DNA from: Snodgrassella sp945267035
GTDB taxonomy: Bacteria > Pseudomonadota > Gammaproteobacteria > Burkholderiales > Neisseriaceae
Direction: 5' to 3'
DNA length: 64,000 nucleotides
NCBI RefSeq assembly: GCF_026535915.1
Contig: NZ_JAFNPF010000001.1
Coordinates: 1 to 64,000, forward strand
Shown: positions 25,610 through 35,546 of the stretch, in pieces
Layout of the letters: each line of letters begins with the position of its first letter
Position numbering within the stretch: the stretch's first letter is position 1
Position numbers and translations under genes: made by a program
The notes under the pieces: model-generated
The model's input: only the letters and a program-made list of their open reading frames with translations
Told to the model about the DNA's origin: nothing
Databases searched by the model: none

Positions 25610-26848
25610 TTAGCGGGCACCGAAACCAGTAACCATGGTTTTGATGGTTTTGAACAGAATCAATACATCCAATGAAAAGGAAAAGTGTTTGATGTAATAA
25701 AAATCGTGTTCGATCTTGATTTGGGTTTGTTCGGTATCGGCCGCGTAGCCTTGGGTAACCTGTGCCCAGCCAGACATGCCTGGTCTGACGATGTGACGAT
25801 AATCGTAAAAAGGGATATCCTGAATGAACTGGTCAACAAATATTTTTTGCTCCGGTCGTGGTCCGATTAAGCTCATGTCGCCTTTGAGTATATTCCAAAA
25901 TTGTGGCAATTCATCAATGCGGGTTTTGCGGATGAAGTTGCCGATACGGGTAATGCGATGATCATCCGGTTGAGCCATTTGTGCGCCGTTTTTTTCTGAA
26001 TCTGCACACATGCTGCGAAATTTGTATATGCGAAATTCGCGCCCGCTTCGACCGACGCGATTTTGCACAAAAAGGATATTGCCGGGGCTTTCCAGTTTGA
26101 TGGCAATGGCGGTGAGTGCCATTACCGGCAAGGTGAGCGGCGCTGAAAGCAAGATCATGGCAATATCCCATACGCGTTTGAATAAGACGTAGGTTGGGGA
26201 AGGGAGCAAGGAACCAAGATCGTTTTCGTACAGATGATGAATTTTTACCCGACCGGTTAGAAACTCTTCGACTTGGCGAATGTTGAACACAGGCATGCCG
26301 TTAAGGGTTTGCTTGGCCAGAAATTTTTGCCAGTATTTATCCAGCATTGGCTCATACAGGTCGGCAACGATGCCATTGATCACTGTGTCTGTAGGTAGGG
26401 TTGGGGTGTCTAGTCTGATCCAGTTGACATTGGGTAATTGATTGGCTGTACTGGCACGACCAAAGGGGATATAGGCATAAGTGGTGATGAATTTGTTGCG
26501 ATAGTAGATATAAGATACGCACAAAAATAATGACAGACAGCCTGCGATAAACAGAAACCAGACGGTATAGTGCAGATTAAAGAATTTGGCTGCCATCCAC
26601 ATGCCGAAGAACCAGAAAAAGGTATGGGGCAGGGCGATGACCGCTGATTTGCGACCGGGAAAGTTGCTGAATACGGACAGTGATTTGGTGTTCAGGATGT
26701 GGGCAATGCCCGCAAGGATGATGCTGGTGATAAACGCTGCGCGTCCCTGCTGAAAGCCTTTAATTGGCTGCATAATGGCCATGGGCACCAGCATCACTAG
26801 CAAAGTACCAAAAAATAAACGACTTTTGTAAGAAAGTAATCTTTGCAT
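25610..26848 (-). CDS. Polyprenyl-phosphate sugar-1-phosphate transferase
   Basis: Initiating enzyme for surface polysaccharide assembly. The N-terminal third has several membrane spans. The C-terminal catalytic domain begins near residue 230 (KRVWDIAMILLSAPLTLPVM) and carries LESPGNILFVQNRVGRSGRE, KFRSM, TRIGNFIRKTRIDELPQFWNILKGDMSLIGPRPE and the final MSGWAQV, all conserved in the bacterial sugar-transferase family. It moves a sugar phosphate from a UDP-sugar onto undecaprenyl phosphate at the inner membrane. It is the last gene of a five-gene minus-strand cluster. The sugar cannot be told from sequence; galE 3.4 kb away could supply UDP-galactose. Confidence 0.9.
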   Translation of the reverse strand: MQRLLSYKSRLFFGTLLVMLVPMAIMQPIKGFQQGRAAFITSIILAGIAHILNTKSLSVFSNFPGRKSAVIALPHTFFWFFGMWMAAKFFNLHYTVWFLFIAGCLSLFLCVSYIYYRNKFITTYAYIPFGRASTANQLPNVNWIRLDTPTLPTDTVINGIVADLYEPMLDKYWQKFLAKQTLNGMPVFNIRQVEEFLTGRVKIHHLYENDLGSLLPSPTYVLFKRVWDIAMILLSAPLTLPVMALTAIAIKLESPGNILFVQNRVGRSGREFRIYKFRSMCADSEKNGAQMAQPDDHRITRIGNFIRKTRIDELPQFWNILKGDMSLIGPRPEQKIFVDQFIQDIPFYDYRHIVRPGMSGWAQVTQGYAADTEQTQIKIEHDFYYIKHFSFSLDVLILFKTIKTMVTGFGAR

Positions 26849-26858
26849 AATTGGGAAT

Positions 26859-27680
26859 TTATCTGTTTTCGCGCAGGTGATGGTAGAGGGTGCCCAAAAG
26901 TCCGGTTGGCAACAGACGGCTAAAACCGCGAAGCATAAAGCAGGTTAACGCTGGAAGTAAAGGCTGACTGTTGAGCCGATGTTTTAAACGTAGGAGTTGC
27001 CATTCACTGCTGCAATACTGTAAACCGCGTCGCCGGGCATGCATGGCGCGGCCGGCGCGGGCATAGACCAGAATTTCTGGCAAGTTGGCAACTTGATAGC
27101 CGGCAGCCAGTACCCGTAACCATAGGTTGTAATCTTCCATCCACTGGTGGTGCTGATAGCCACCAACAGCCTGTATGACACTTTTACGATAAGCTACAGC
27201 CATGTGGTTGATGGGATTGCGCCATTGTGCATACTGGCGAATTTCAGGGTCGGTAAGGGGGACCTGTCTTACCGAGGTGGTTTGGTCTGGATCGATGCTA
27301 AATTCGGCAATCTGTCCGCTAAACAAGGCCACGTCAGGGTGGGTTTGAATATAGTCCCACTGACGCGCAAAGCGATCGGGAGCACATATGTCATCGGTAT
27401 CCATGCGCAGCACCCATTCATACTGACAATGGGACAGACCTATATTTAAGGCATTGCCCAGTCCCACATGTTCGTTAAGGGCAATGATCTGTAAAGGCAG
27501 TTTGGCTTGATAACTTACAAGAATGTGGTGTAAAGCAGATGGAATAGCACCATCCAATACGATAACGATTTCTTGCGGCTGCACACTTTGCGCACACAGG
27601 CTGTCCAGACAAGCGCTGAGCCAGGCAGGCTGTTCACGGTCATACAATGACAGGAGTACGGAAAATGGGCAAGTCTTCAT
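26859..27680 (-). CDS. Family 2 glycosyltransferase (AmsE-like)
   Basis: GT-A fold glycosyltransferase: FSVLLSLYDREQPAWLSACLDSL at the start, IVIVLDG, then the metal-binding motif RMDTDDIC. The C-terminal part includes WMEDYNLWLRVLAAGYQVANLPEILVYAR, typical of the AmsE-like branch that adds sugars to exopolysaccharide or capsule repeat units. No membrane anchor. It lies 10 bases upstream of the sugar-transferase gene. Confidence 0.88.
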   Translation of the reverse strand: MKTCPFSVLLSLYDREQPAWLSACLDSLCAQSVQPQEIVIVLDGAIPSALHHILVSYQAKLPLQIIALNEHVGLGNALNIGLSHCQYEWVLRMDTDDICAPDRFARQWDYIQTHPDVALFSGQIAEFSIDPDQTTSVRQVPLTDPEIRQYAQWRNPINHMAVAYRKSVIQAVGGYQHHQWMEDYNLWLRVLAAGYQVANLPEILVYARAGRAMHARRRGLQYCSSEWQLLRLKHRLNSQPLLPALTCFMLRGFSRLLPTGLLGTLYHHLRENR

Positions 27681-27738
27681 GCATTAGCGGGTGGTTTGTG
27701 CTTGGATTAAGGGTACCGAAGTAATAAGTTATTATAAC

Positions 27739-28863
27739 TTAACTCTGTGTGCTCATGCTTGACGATGTGGTTTTTGTGGTGGTCGTGGTGGGCTGGTATG
27801 CACCGCGATCTTTTTCGAATGAGGCGGGTTGTGGTAGGTGTTGCTCATAAAAAGCGTGCTGGCGGGAATGTAATTGTGCCAGAAGCTGCGGATCGGTGCT
27901 GGTACAGGTATCGTTCAGGCAGATAAAGCGAATATCGGGATGCTGCTGTAGGTGATTTATTGCCTGATTGAGTTGGGAGATATCGCTGATATTGCTGACG
28001 AAACCGTCGTTGTATTTATGTGGTATGAAGTCTCCGCTGGCTAGATGCCAATAGCGGTTCAGGTAGACAGTGAGATCGTTGGCCGCGCGGAAGCGGTTGG
28101 CGGTACAGGTGAGGATTTCAGGTTCAAATTGCTGATACACTGCATGCAGTGTTTGGCGGGTATAGGGTTGGGGCAAATGCCAGTGGGCAAACCAGAAGTA
28201 GTGCCGATAGGCGTATTTTAATAAGGTATTACTTAATTTATCTAATGAGCTATAACTCGAATCGAACAGAAAACGGTTAGGCAGGCTGGCAGGTTGCCGC
28301 ACACGGTTAATCAGGGCGATGTTGTTATTTAATGCATCGATCCAGCTATCGTGTCCGCGTAAATGCTGAAACAGTTGGCCACGACGTAACCAGCCATGAA
28401 CCAAAAAATCAACGGGTAATCCTTGTTGAAAGAAGCGTTCGGGTGAAGTGGGACGCAAGATAACTGTATCGTCATTCAGATAAACAAAGTGTTCGCTTAA
28501 GCCCTGAAGGTTGACCAGATTCATTTCAATAGCGGAAGAATTGAATACAGGCAAATTGTGTGGCTGTATGAACAATTGCTCATGGCTGATGACTTCAATT
28601 TTTGCATGACTGGTATCGAGCCAATGTGGATATTGGTTGGCTGTAATCAGATAAATCTTGTGGTACCACGGGCAGTTTTGCTCAATCGAACGCAGCACAT
28701 AGCGCAAGGTGCCGAAATCTTGGTAGCGGTTGGTGCTGATGGCGTCATGGCGACCAAGGTGCTCAGGCAGATAGCGTTGTTTTTCCGCCAGCCAGGCCGG
28801 ATCGCTGCCATCTACCCATGGCAAAACGAAATCTATCGGCGGATGGGGCTGACGAGGGTTCAT
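27739..28863 (-). CDS. Stealth-family capsular sugar-phosphate transferase
   Basis: Stealth proteins transfer hexose-1-phosphate units to make phosphodiester-linked capsules. Conserved region 1 is clear at residues 11-24 (DFVLPWVDGSDPAW); region 2 follows with RYVLRSIEQNCPWYHKIYLIT, FNSSAIEMNL and FVYLNDD; region 3 lies around RFRAANDLTVYLNRYWHLASG. The family includes meningococcal capsule enzymes and proteins that hide bacteria from host recognition. The C-terminal tail is Thr/Ser-rich and probably disordered. Its start overlaps the GT32 stop by four bases (ATGA). The presence of Stealth implies a phosphate-containing glycan. Confidence 0.9.
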   Translation of the reverse strand: MNPRQPHPPIDFVLPWVDGSDPAWLAEKQRYLPEHLGRHDAISTNRYQDFGTLRYVLRSIEQNCPWYHKIYLITANQYPHWLDTSHAKIEVISHEQLFIQPHNLPVFNSSAIEMNLVNLQGLSEHFVYLNDDTVILRPTSPERFFQQGLPVDFLVHGWLRRGQLFQHLRGHDSWIDALNNNIALINRVRQPASLPNRFLFDSSYSSLDKLSNTLLKYAYRHYFWFAHWHLPQPYTRQTLHAVYQQFEPEILTCTANRFRAANDLTVYLNRYWHLASGDFIPHKYNDGFVSNISDISQLNQAINHLQQHPDIRFICLNDTCTSTDPQLLAQLHSRQHAFYEQHLPQPASFEKDRGAYQPTTTTTKTTSSSMSTQS

Positions 28864-29615
28864 GATTGTTTCCGTTTGAGTAACGCGATCAGTTTCTGAC
28901 TGTTGTTCGCACCGAGTGTGCGTTGCAATATACTTAGGAGCAGACGTTTTAAACGGTTCAGGCTTTTGCTGTCATTCAGCCAGCTGCCATCGTAATGATG
29001 AATACACACGGTATTAGCCGTAATGTTGAGCTGATGGGTATAAGCATTTTTGGCCATGAAATAATCACTGGGATAGACACAGACATAATCGGTAATCAGC
29101 TGTTGCTGATCGTTCAATTGAATGTTGTGCTGCTGATAGAGTTGTTTAAAGAGTTGATTGATGGTGACGGGCTGCTTGGGATCAAAGTGCATTGTCTGAT
29201 AAAGTTGCCGGATATCCTGCATCAAAGCACTGCCGGCTTCACACCCCATGACACCAGCCTGCGGATTGCAGGTAAGTTCGCGGGTATACGGGTTCATGCC
29301 TTGCTCAAAACCAGTAAAGCAATGGTGATGCAGGAATGGATCAAACGATTTAAGCATTTGTACATCGGTATCCAAATAGATCCCACCATACTGGCATAAC
29401 ACCTCGATGCGACAAACGTCGGCAACGAAAGCATATTTCCCGGCAGCGTAAGCAGCGCTGGCATAAGCGTTGCTCTGATAGGCATAATTTTCCTCATTCC
29501 AGAGTTTAATCTGGTAATCGGGCAACATTTCCTGCCAGCTGGCAAGATAACGCTGTGCCGATGCTGGCAACGGATGAGGACCAAACCAGCAATAGTGAAT
29601 GAGTTTGGGAATCAT
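28860..29615 (-). CDS. GT32-type glycosyltransferase with DxD motif
   Basis: It opens MIPKLIHYCWFGPHPLP and carries GKYAFVADVCRIEVLCQYGGIYLDTDVQ, the hallmark of GT32/OCH1-like sugar transferases, with D82 and D84 as the DxD metal site. Such enzymes add a hexose to capsule or LPS outer-core chains. It is coupled by four-base overlaps to the flippase upstream and the Stealth gene downstream, so the three are translated together. The sugar donor is unknown. Confidence 0.9.
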   Translation of the reverse strand: MIPKLIHYCWFGPHPLPASAQRYLASWQEMLPDYQIKLWNEENYAYQSNAYASAAYAAGKYAFVADVCRIEVLCQYGGIYLDTDVQMLKSFDPFLHHHCFTGFEQGMNPYTRELTCNPQAGVMGCEAGSALMQDIRQLYQTMHFDPKQPVTINQLFKQLYQQHNIQLNDQQQLITDYVCVYPSDYFMAKNAYTHQLNITANTVCIHHYDGSWLNDSKSLNRLKRLLLSILQRTLGANNSQKLIALLKRKQS

Positions 29616-31087
29616 TGAATTGGCCGACGATAAATCAGTAATAGCAATAGGCTGAATGGTATCGCTGCCACTACAGCAGTGATGCAGCTCAGTTTGACCC
29701 AGTCCAGATAAGTCGCAATTTTAACATGATTTACCGGTTGCCAGCCTAAGCTGATACAGGCGGCAATAGCGATAAAGATCAGTAGCCATAATAAATACGG
29801 ACGAATAACGGGCATAAATAGAATATGTTTGCAGTTGTAATACAGCATTTCACTACTGCGATATACAAATGATAGCAATGCAGCCAGTAAAATGCCGCTT
29901 ATGCCCCAAAGCTGGATAAAGCAGATTGAGCAGACAAGATTAATGCCAGCTTCGATTAAGGCTTGTGGCTTGGTTTGTTTGTAGCGTCCAGCGGCCATGA
30001 TCATGATCATGGAAGGTATACGACTGTTTTCGATGATGCCTACCAATAAAAACAATATGGCCAGTACAGGCTGGTGGTAGTTGGCATCAGTCATGTTGAC
30101 GGTATAAAGCTGAATAAATGGTGCCAGCAGTAAACCGGTACAGGTATAAACCCAGCCCAGAAAGCACATAAAAAGACGGTTATAACGGCAGAAATTTTGT
30201 TTGGTGTGGTCAAAATCAGTTTTCAGGCTGTGGCCAAAAATCGCTTGCATGCCTTGAGATATCGATTGCAGCGCCATTTTGATGGCGCCAAAAATAAGGG
30301 CATAGACAGCATAGATACTGGCGTCTTTTAATGATAAAAATAGGGTGATCAGAACCAGTGGTGAACTGAATATCAGCAGACCAGTCAGTTGATGCGTCAT
30401 GGCATCCCAAGTCTGATGTAGATGATAAGGTTCGTTATCTGCAGCTGGCTGTTTTAAATCTGGGTATTGATGTTTGACATAACCGCGATAAATGCAAAAT
30501 TTACTGATCAGTATGACACTGGAGGCGATTTGTACGGTGAGAATGCTATAACCGGATTGAATCAAATAATAACAAACAACAATGTTCAGCAGAATGCTGG
30601 CAGCCTGAACGCTAGATATGATATAAGTTTTCTGATCGGCAGTCAGTAAAGCACGATAACTACCGAAAAAGAAGAAATCCATAATGTTAACGGCACCCAT
30701 CACCAAGACCATATAAAAAGTGAGGGTGGCACTGATTTGCTTTTGTGTCAGCCACGCAAACAGGATAGCCAGTATCAATAATCCAATAGCAAAAAGACTG
30801 CCGGAAATGCGATAAAAGCGTTGGGTAGCGTTGAGAATACGATTACGCAGTTGGGTGTCTTGCGAGGTCAAAGCCTGATAAAGCGCAACGATAGCGGCGG
30901 CGCCAATACCGGCTTCGAGCAAAGTTAGATAGGCGATAAATTGTTTGATCGACGCCAGCATACCGTTGGTTGCTGAGCCGTAGGTGACAATAATCAGCGG
31001 GGGTAAAATAAATCCGCCAACTGCGGTCACGATCTGTAACAGCAGATTGGCAGAAATATTTTTCAGGATTACCGCGCGGGTGCTCAT
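29612..31087 (-). CDS. Polysaccharide flippase (Wzx-like, MATE/MOP superfamily)
   Basis: An integral membrane protein of 491 residues with about 12-14 hydrophobic spans and little else, opening with VILKNISANLLLQIVTAVGGFILPPLII, the usual N-terminus of MOP-family exporters of lipid-linked oligosaccharide. It would flip the undecaprenyl-linked repeat unit made by the downstream enzymes across the inner membrane. It is the first gene of the cluster, 28 bases below the SPOR gene. No polymerase (Wzy) or chain-length gene is obvious here. Confidence 0.85.
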   Translation of the reverse strand: MSTRAVILKNISANLLLQIVTAVGGFILPPLIIVTYGSATNGMLASIKQFIAYLTLLEAGIGAAAIVALYQALTSQDTQLRNRILNATQRFYRISGSLFAIGLLILAILFAWLTQKQISATLTFYMVLVMGAVNIMDFFFFGSYRALLTADQKTYIISSVQAASILLNIVVCYYLIQSGYSILTVQIASSVILISKFCIYRGYVKHQYPDLKQPAADNEPYHLHQTWDAMTHQLTGLLIFSSPLVLITLFLSLKDASIYAVYALIFGAIKMALQSISQGMQAIFGHSLKTDFDHTKQNFCRYNRLFMCFLGWVYTCTGLLLAPFIQLYTVNMTDANYHQPVLAILFLLVGIIENSRIPSMIMIMAAGRYKQTKPQALIEAGINLVCSICFIQLWGISGILLAALLSFVYRSSEMLYYNCKHILFMPVIRPYLLWLLIFIAIAACISLGWQPVNHVKIATYLDWVKLSCITAVVAAIPFSLLLLLIYRRPIQ

Positions 31088-31115
31088 GATTTAACGTTTA
31101 GAAGTGAGGTCAACG

Positions 31116-31934
31116 TTAACGACAGGTACCGATTCGCTGTATTTGTCCATAGCGACCGGTAATTTTGTTGATGTCCTGTATGGCGGTATTGTCTACACCA
31201 GAGAAAGTAACCCGTATTTTGGCAACGCTGGTAGGGGCATTCGCTGAGGTTTCACTATGACTGCTTTCCAGCGTGTTAACGTATACATTAGTGAAGCCTT
31301 TCATTTTGGCGCGAGCCATTAAAGCTTCTGCGTCTTCACGGCGGTTAAATATTCCCAGACTCACTTTGCCTTGGGCTGAACCATGATCAAACCCACTTTC
31401 CTGCAAACGTTTGCTGGTTTCTTCATCAATATTGTTCAAAGCCACCATATAACGGGTAGGTTTGGTCACCGGATTAGGTTTGGCACTTGGCGTAACCTGT
31501 TCGACAAAACGTTTGGTCGAATACGGCCATTGGCGGAGCAAACCCTTAATGCGGTGAAAATCATTTTCCGGTAAGGTTACAGTGGCACTGCAATTGGCAT
31601 TAGGCGATGTAGCCGGCGTAGTCGTGGCGACCTGAGTACTTGAATCTGGATCAGGCTTACGCTCAGGTTTTGGCTGAGGAGTAATGGAAGGAGGTTCAGG
31701 TTTGTTCACAACTTTTGGTGGAGTTGACGGATTGTCAACCTGATTGCTAGCGGGGGTATTAACTACATTGGGATTACGCACGCTGATATCAGGAGTTGCT
31801 GGGGCGGCAATTTCCACTTCACTGCTGGCCATAGCTGTAGATGCCGCTGTAGGAGGGTGTACAAGTTTACCTGCTACCATGCAGCCGAAAACCACGATAT
31901 TCAATGCGACTAATATTGCAAATAGCCATTTCAT
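31116..31934 (-). CDS. SPOR-domain membrane protein
   Basis: One N-terminal membrane anchor (WLFAILVALNIVVFGCMVAG), a long Pro/Ser/Thr-rich periplasmic linker (about residues 30-115), and a C-terminal SPOR domain (RYMVALNNIDEE to GIFNRREDAEALMARAKMKGF). This is the layout of FtsN-like proteins that bind denuded peptidoglycan at septa. The start overlaps the birA-coaX stop by four bases. The same neighbour order is known in Neisseria. Likely role: cell-wall or division accessory; it is not FtsN itself on length and position alone. Confidence 0.82.
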   Translation of the reverse strand: MKWLFAILVALNIVVFGCMVAGKLVHPPTAASTAMASSEVEIAAPATPDISVRNPNVVNTPASNQVDNPSTPPKVVNKPEPPSITPQPKPERKPDPDSSTQVATTTPATSPNANCSATVTLPENDFHRIKGLLRQWPYSTKRFVEQVTPSAKPNPVTKPTRYMVALNNIDEETSKRLQESGFDHGSAQGKVSLGIFNRREDAEALMARAKMKGFTNVYVNTLESSHSETSANAPTSVAKIRVTFSGVDNTAIQDINKITGRYGQIQRIGTCR

Positions 31935-33658
31935 GCGTATTCAACCCAGTTGATTAAACCATAAAGCACTAAATTATCCACAATTTCAATCCGATTGTCT
32001 AAGACAAAAGAATGTGGCAAGGCCTGAGCGACTTTATTCGCTCCTCCTCCAGTGATAATGATGTCGACGGGTTTATCCATTCCAACCTTTTGTTGCAGGC
32101 GTTCATGCATCAATACTATGGCTCCACAGACAGCATCCATAATACCACTAGCCAGCGCATTCGGTGTGGTGGTGGCGAACGCGTAAGGCTTACCCAGCGG
32201 TCGGTTTAGGTTAGCGGTGCGTTTGGATAAAGCTTCTTTCATTAAATGAAAGCCCGGCAAAATACTGCCACCGAGATAGTGGTTAGTATCAGTTAACGCA
32301 TCTACTGTGACGGCAGTACCACAGCTGACAACAACACATGCTTGTTGCGTGTAGCGGCGACTCCCCAGAATGTTGAACCAGCGATCGGCGCCATGCTCAG
32401 TAGGATTGCGATAATGATTAACAATGCCTAACGCTTCTGGCATCGAAGGCAGCCACATAATCGGCAGAGGTAAGATGGAGGCAACCTGTTGTAAGCGAGC
32501 TTCACCACAGACAGCACAGCCGATAATGCGCTCTACGCCAGAGCCATATTGTGCCCAGTCTTTGAGTAAAGGCTGCAAGTCATAATACGCCGCTTTACCA
32601 TAATGCAAAATAAAACCGTTTTCGACCCATGCCCATTTAAGTTTACTGTTACCTGCATCCAGCAAAAGATAACGTTGTTGTGCAATAAGTTGGCTGCGCG
32701 TGGTGGCACGACCAGAGCGTAAGCTGATTTCACCAGTAACAAATTCCTGTTCGCCGTCAGCAGTTTCTAAAATAATCGCTCCAGATGTGGCAATGCCGGT
32801 AACGGTTCCCTCGGTAATGATTTTGCCATCGTGATATAGATGAACCAGTTGTCCGTGGTCACGATGCAAGCGATTATATTGCGGTAAAAAACTCTCTAAA
32901 CCATTTTGATTAAATCGTGGTAAATACTGGCTCAGTTTATGCATAATGCCATTAAATATCTGGCTGGCCTGTATTTTTGGTGTTTGTGGCAGGATAGCAG
33001 AGGCGTTGCAGATCTGTTCGGGGATGGTGAAATTCAATCCGATACCGATAATGGCGATGGTTTGGTTTTGTTTGCTCACCGTCTCAATCAGAATGCCACC
33101 AAGTTTGTTGTGCTGGAGCATCAAATCATTTGGCCATTTGATTTGAACAGCCACACCCAATTCAGCTAAGCTCTGACTGATTGCCAGCGCGACCACCAGT
33201 GCCAAGCCACCCAATTCAGACTGTGATCGTTGAAACGACCAGCTTAAACTAAACATTAGGCATTCGCCGACACGATTGTGCCAAGTTTTACCCTGACGAC
33301 CGCGGCCGGCGGTTTGCTGATAAGCCATACATACCTGAGCGGGCATCACATCCTTTGTTTGCCGCGCCTGATCAAGCAGAAAAGTATTGGTTGAATGCGT
33401 CTGTAAAAATAAAGTGGGCGCAAAACCATATTGGCGAGCACTATCGCTGAAAATCTGCTCTGGAATTATCGATAAAGGCTTGCTTAATTGCCAAATGCCA
33501 TTTTGCTGATGCAGCAAACTTTTGATATGCGCAGGCATGTCTTGCCATGCTGCATTGAGCTGTGACACTTTTTTATTGAGGGCTTTGGCCAGTTTTTGAA
33601 CCGGATGTGGCAAACCGTCAGCAAGCAAAGCCAGGAGAGGCCAGAAGGATGTGTTCAT
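31931..33658 (-). CDS. birA-coaX: Bifunctional biotin protein ligase / type III pantothenate kinase
   Basis: Two enzymes in one chain. The N-terminal half (to about residue 320) is biotin protein ligase, with GRGRQGKTW binding biotinyl-AMP and the KWPNDL motif; a small N-terminal HTH-like part may regulate. The C-terminal half (about 325-575) is type III pantothenate kinase, with LLLDAGNSKLKWAW at its start, GADRWFN and the CGTAVTVDAL loop. It attaches biotin to acetyl-CoA carboxylase and makes the first step of coenzyme A. The fusion is typical of Neisseria and relatives. It fits with bioC/bioH nearby in making lipids. Confidence 0.92.
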   Translation of the reverse strand: MNTSFWPLLALLADGLPHPVQKLAKALNKKVSQLNAAWQDMPAHIKSLLHQQNGIWQLSKPLSIIPEQIFSDSARQYGFAPTLFLQTHSTNTFLLDQARQTKDVMPAQVCMAYQQTAGRGRQGKTWHNRVGECLMFSLSWSFQRSQSELGGLALVVALAISQSLAELGVAVQIKWPNDLMLQHNKLGGILIETVSKQNQTIAIIGIGLNFTIPEQICNASAILPQTPKIQASQIFNGIMHKLSQYLPRFNQNGLESFLPQYNRLHRDHGQLVHLYHDGKIITEGTVTGIATSGAIILETADGEQEFVTGEISLRSGRATTRSQLIAQQRYLLLDAGNSKLKWAWVENGFILHYGKAAYYDLQPLLKDWAQYGSGVERIIGCAVCGEARLQQVASILPLPIMWLPSMPEALGIVNHYRNPTEHGADRWFNILGSRRYTQQACVVVSCGTAVTVDALTDTNHYLGGSILPGFHLMKEALSKRTANLNRPLGKPYAFATTTPNALASGIMDAVCGAIVLMHERLQQKVGMDKPVDIIITGGGANKVAQALPHSFVLDNRIEIVDNLVLYGLINWVEYA

Positions 33659-33882
33659 GTAACGTCATTAGCAAAATAATTCAGACAGCAGATAATTTGC
33701 TACGGACAAATGCACGTAAGGCTGCTGACATGGGAAAGATTGTGGTAGAGAGCTGTATTGTATCGGCATGATATGATCTAGTGGCTGTTGAGCTTGCTTA
33801 CCTGTGATCAACTGAACATTCTTACAGGGATGGGTTAATGATAACATGGAGTTATTCATGTCAAATCAATGGATAGAAAAAT

Positions 33883-34962
33883 TTATTCAACCACGATTTT
33901 TGGAAAACGCCGGCTGAAATCCTTGCCCGTGTCCGAAATGGCTTGCACCAGTTGCCATGCGGCTTGTTGATAAAGGTGGGCAATGGCAGGTTGTTGATTA
34001 AATAATTCGCTAACATGACCTTTATCCATGGCTTGTCGCACCCCAAGCGTTAAGGGGAGTTGACCGAGTAAGGGTACGCCCAGTTTGTCGGCCAGATGTT
34101 GACCACCATCCTGCCCAAATATGGCTTCGCTATGACCGCACTCAGAACAAATATGTATCGACATATTTTCCAGCACGCCAAAGATAGGAATGTTGACCTT
34201 CTGAAACATATTCACTGCCTTGCGAGCATCAATCAGGGCTATATCCTGCGGAGTGGTCACCACGATTGCGCCGGTGACAGGTATTTTCTGTGCCAAAGTC
34301 AGCTGAATATCGCCTGTGCCTGGGGGTAAATCAATGATTAAATAATCTACGTCGTCCCACTGGCTTTGAAATAACAGTTGTTGCAAAGCCTGACTGACCA
34401 TCGGACCGCGCCAGATTACGGCCTGATCAGTATCAACCAGAAAACCAACAGACATAACCTGAATTTCACCAGCCGCCATAACCGGAATCAGTTTCCCATC
34501 TTGTTGACGTGGTTCATGCACAGCGACACCCAACATAGTCGGTTGACTCGGACCATAAATATCAGCATCGAGCACACCAACACGGGCACCCATACGGCTT
34601 AAGGCCATTGCCAAATTAGCGCTGGTTGTGGATTTGCCTACGCCACCTTTACCAGAAGCAACCGCAATAATATTTTTTACCCCAGCAATAGTTTGTACAC
34701 CCGGCTGTACCTTGTGTTGGGCAACATTAACCTGAACATCGATAAACAACGGTGTATTACCGAATTGTGCCGTTATCGCAGCGTCTATCTGTTGTTGTAT
34801 CTGATCGATCAAATGCGCTACTGGATAGGGAAAAACCAAAGACAGATGCACGCCATCTTCAGCACATCGCACCGAATCGATAGCTTTTTCCGTACCCAGC
34901 GTGCGTGTACTGTCCGGGATGGAAATAGGGTTTAACAGCTCAGTGATGGATTGTGTATTCAT
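33883..34962 (-). CDS. apbC: Mrp/ApbC iron-sulfur carrier ATPase
   Basis: An N-terminal MIP18-like domain (residues 1-90) precedes a deviant Walker A, GKGGVGKST at 104-112, and a P-loop NTPase core with DADIYGPSQP and LIIDLPPGTGD. The cluster-binding CxxC is present in HICSECGHSE. ApbC/Mrp carries Fe-S clusters to target enzymes. Length 359 is normal. Its nearest minus-strand neighbour downstream, 225 bases away, is birA-coaX; a 63-codon frame between them looks spurious. Confidence 0.93.
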   Translation of the reverse strand: MNTQSITELLNPISIPDSTRTLGTEKAIDSVRCAEDGVHLSLVFPYPVAHLIDQIQQQIDAAITAQFGNTPLFIDVQVNVAQHKVQPGVQTIAGVKNIIAVASGKGGVGKSTTSANLAMALSRMGARVGVLDADIYGPSQPTMLGVAVHEPRQQDGKLIPVMAAGEIQVMSVGFLVDTDQAVIWRGPMVSQALQQLLFQSQWDDVDYLIIDLPPGTGDIQLTLAQKIPVTGAIVVTTPQDIALIDARKAVNMFQKVNIPIFGVLENMSIHICSECGHSEAIFGQDGGQHLADKLGVPLLGQLPLTLGVRQAMDKGHVSELFNQQPAIAHLYQQAAWQLVQAISDTGKDFSRRFPKIVVE

Positions 34963-35185
34963 GCAAAATAAAACCGCAATCGAAATTCTGGCATATATTC
35001 TACCTGATTTAGCTATTGAAAATCGAATGGTCAGATTTCACCACAGATTTCACTGCTCCTGAACAACCATATTTATTCTTATTTTTTTCTAATTTTCTCA
35101 AATTTTGTTAACTTACTGTTGCTTAATAAGGGATTAGAAATGTGTGCTATCTCTTAGCTCTTATTTTTCAAATTTGATTCGCTTA
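34963..35185. other. AT-rich intergenic stretch
   Basis: Nothing is recognised other than the probable mrp promoter region. Confidence 0.4.
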
Positions 35186-35516
35186 CTATGGCTTTATAAA
35201 GGATAAATACCTTGTCTCACATTCTGAAAATTTGAATTCATGCAATGCATTAATATAATTCTGTATAACATTGGCATCTTTTTTATCAAGTCCTTTGTGA
35301 ATCCATCTGCAAAGAGGTATTACCCTCATCTTCTATTAATTTAACGGTTCCTTTATATTTAAATTAACCTCTTTCTAAAAAAAATAAATTCTTGATTAAT
35401 TCAGTTTATCAAAAGTTTGTTACAAACGCTTTTATCAGATAATGAATCAATAGCTGCAATGTTGCGATGAGCACATCCTATTATTAAAAGTTCAATATGA
35501 TTAAAATAGATTTCAT
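35186..35516 (-). pseudogene. Decayed lipoprotein gene
   Basis: Read on the minus strand from the ATG at 35516, a lipoprotein signal peptide (MKSILIILNF, then after a frame change LIIGC) is followed by AHRNIAAIDSLSDKSVCNKL. After further frame changes the 3' part reads LCRWIHKGLDKKDANVIQNY and ends FSECETRYLSFIKP at 35186. At least two frameshifts are needed, so the gene is dead. It lies 30 bases downstream of the intact lipoprotein gene and may be another member of the same immunity-like set. Confidence 0.55.
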
Positions 35517-35546
35517 TGCGTTTTAGTTTGATGATTCAATAATCAG

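Noticed and set aside
33668..33859. 63-codon minus-strand frame between birA-coaX and mrp
   Set aside because: No ribosome site and no protein-like pattern.
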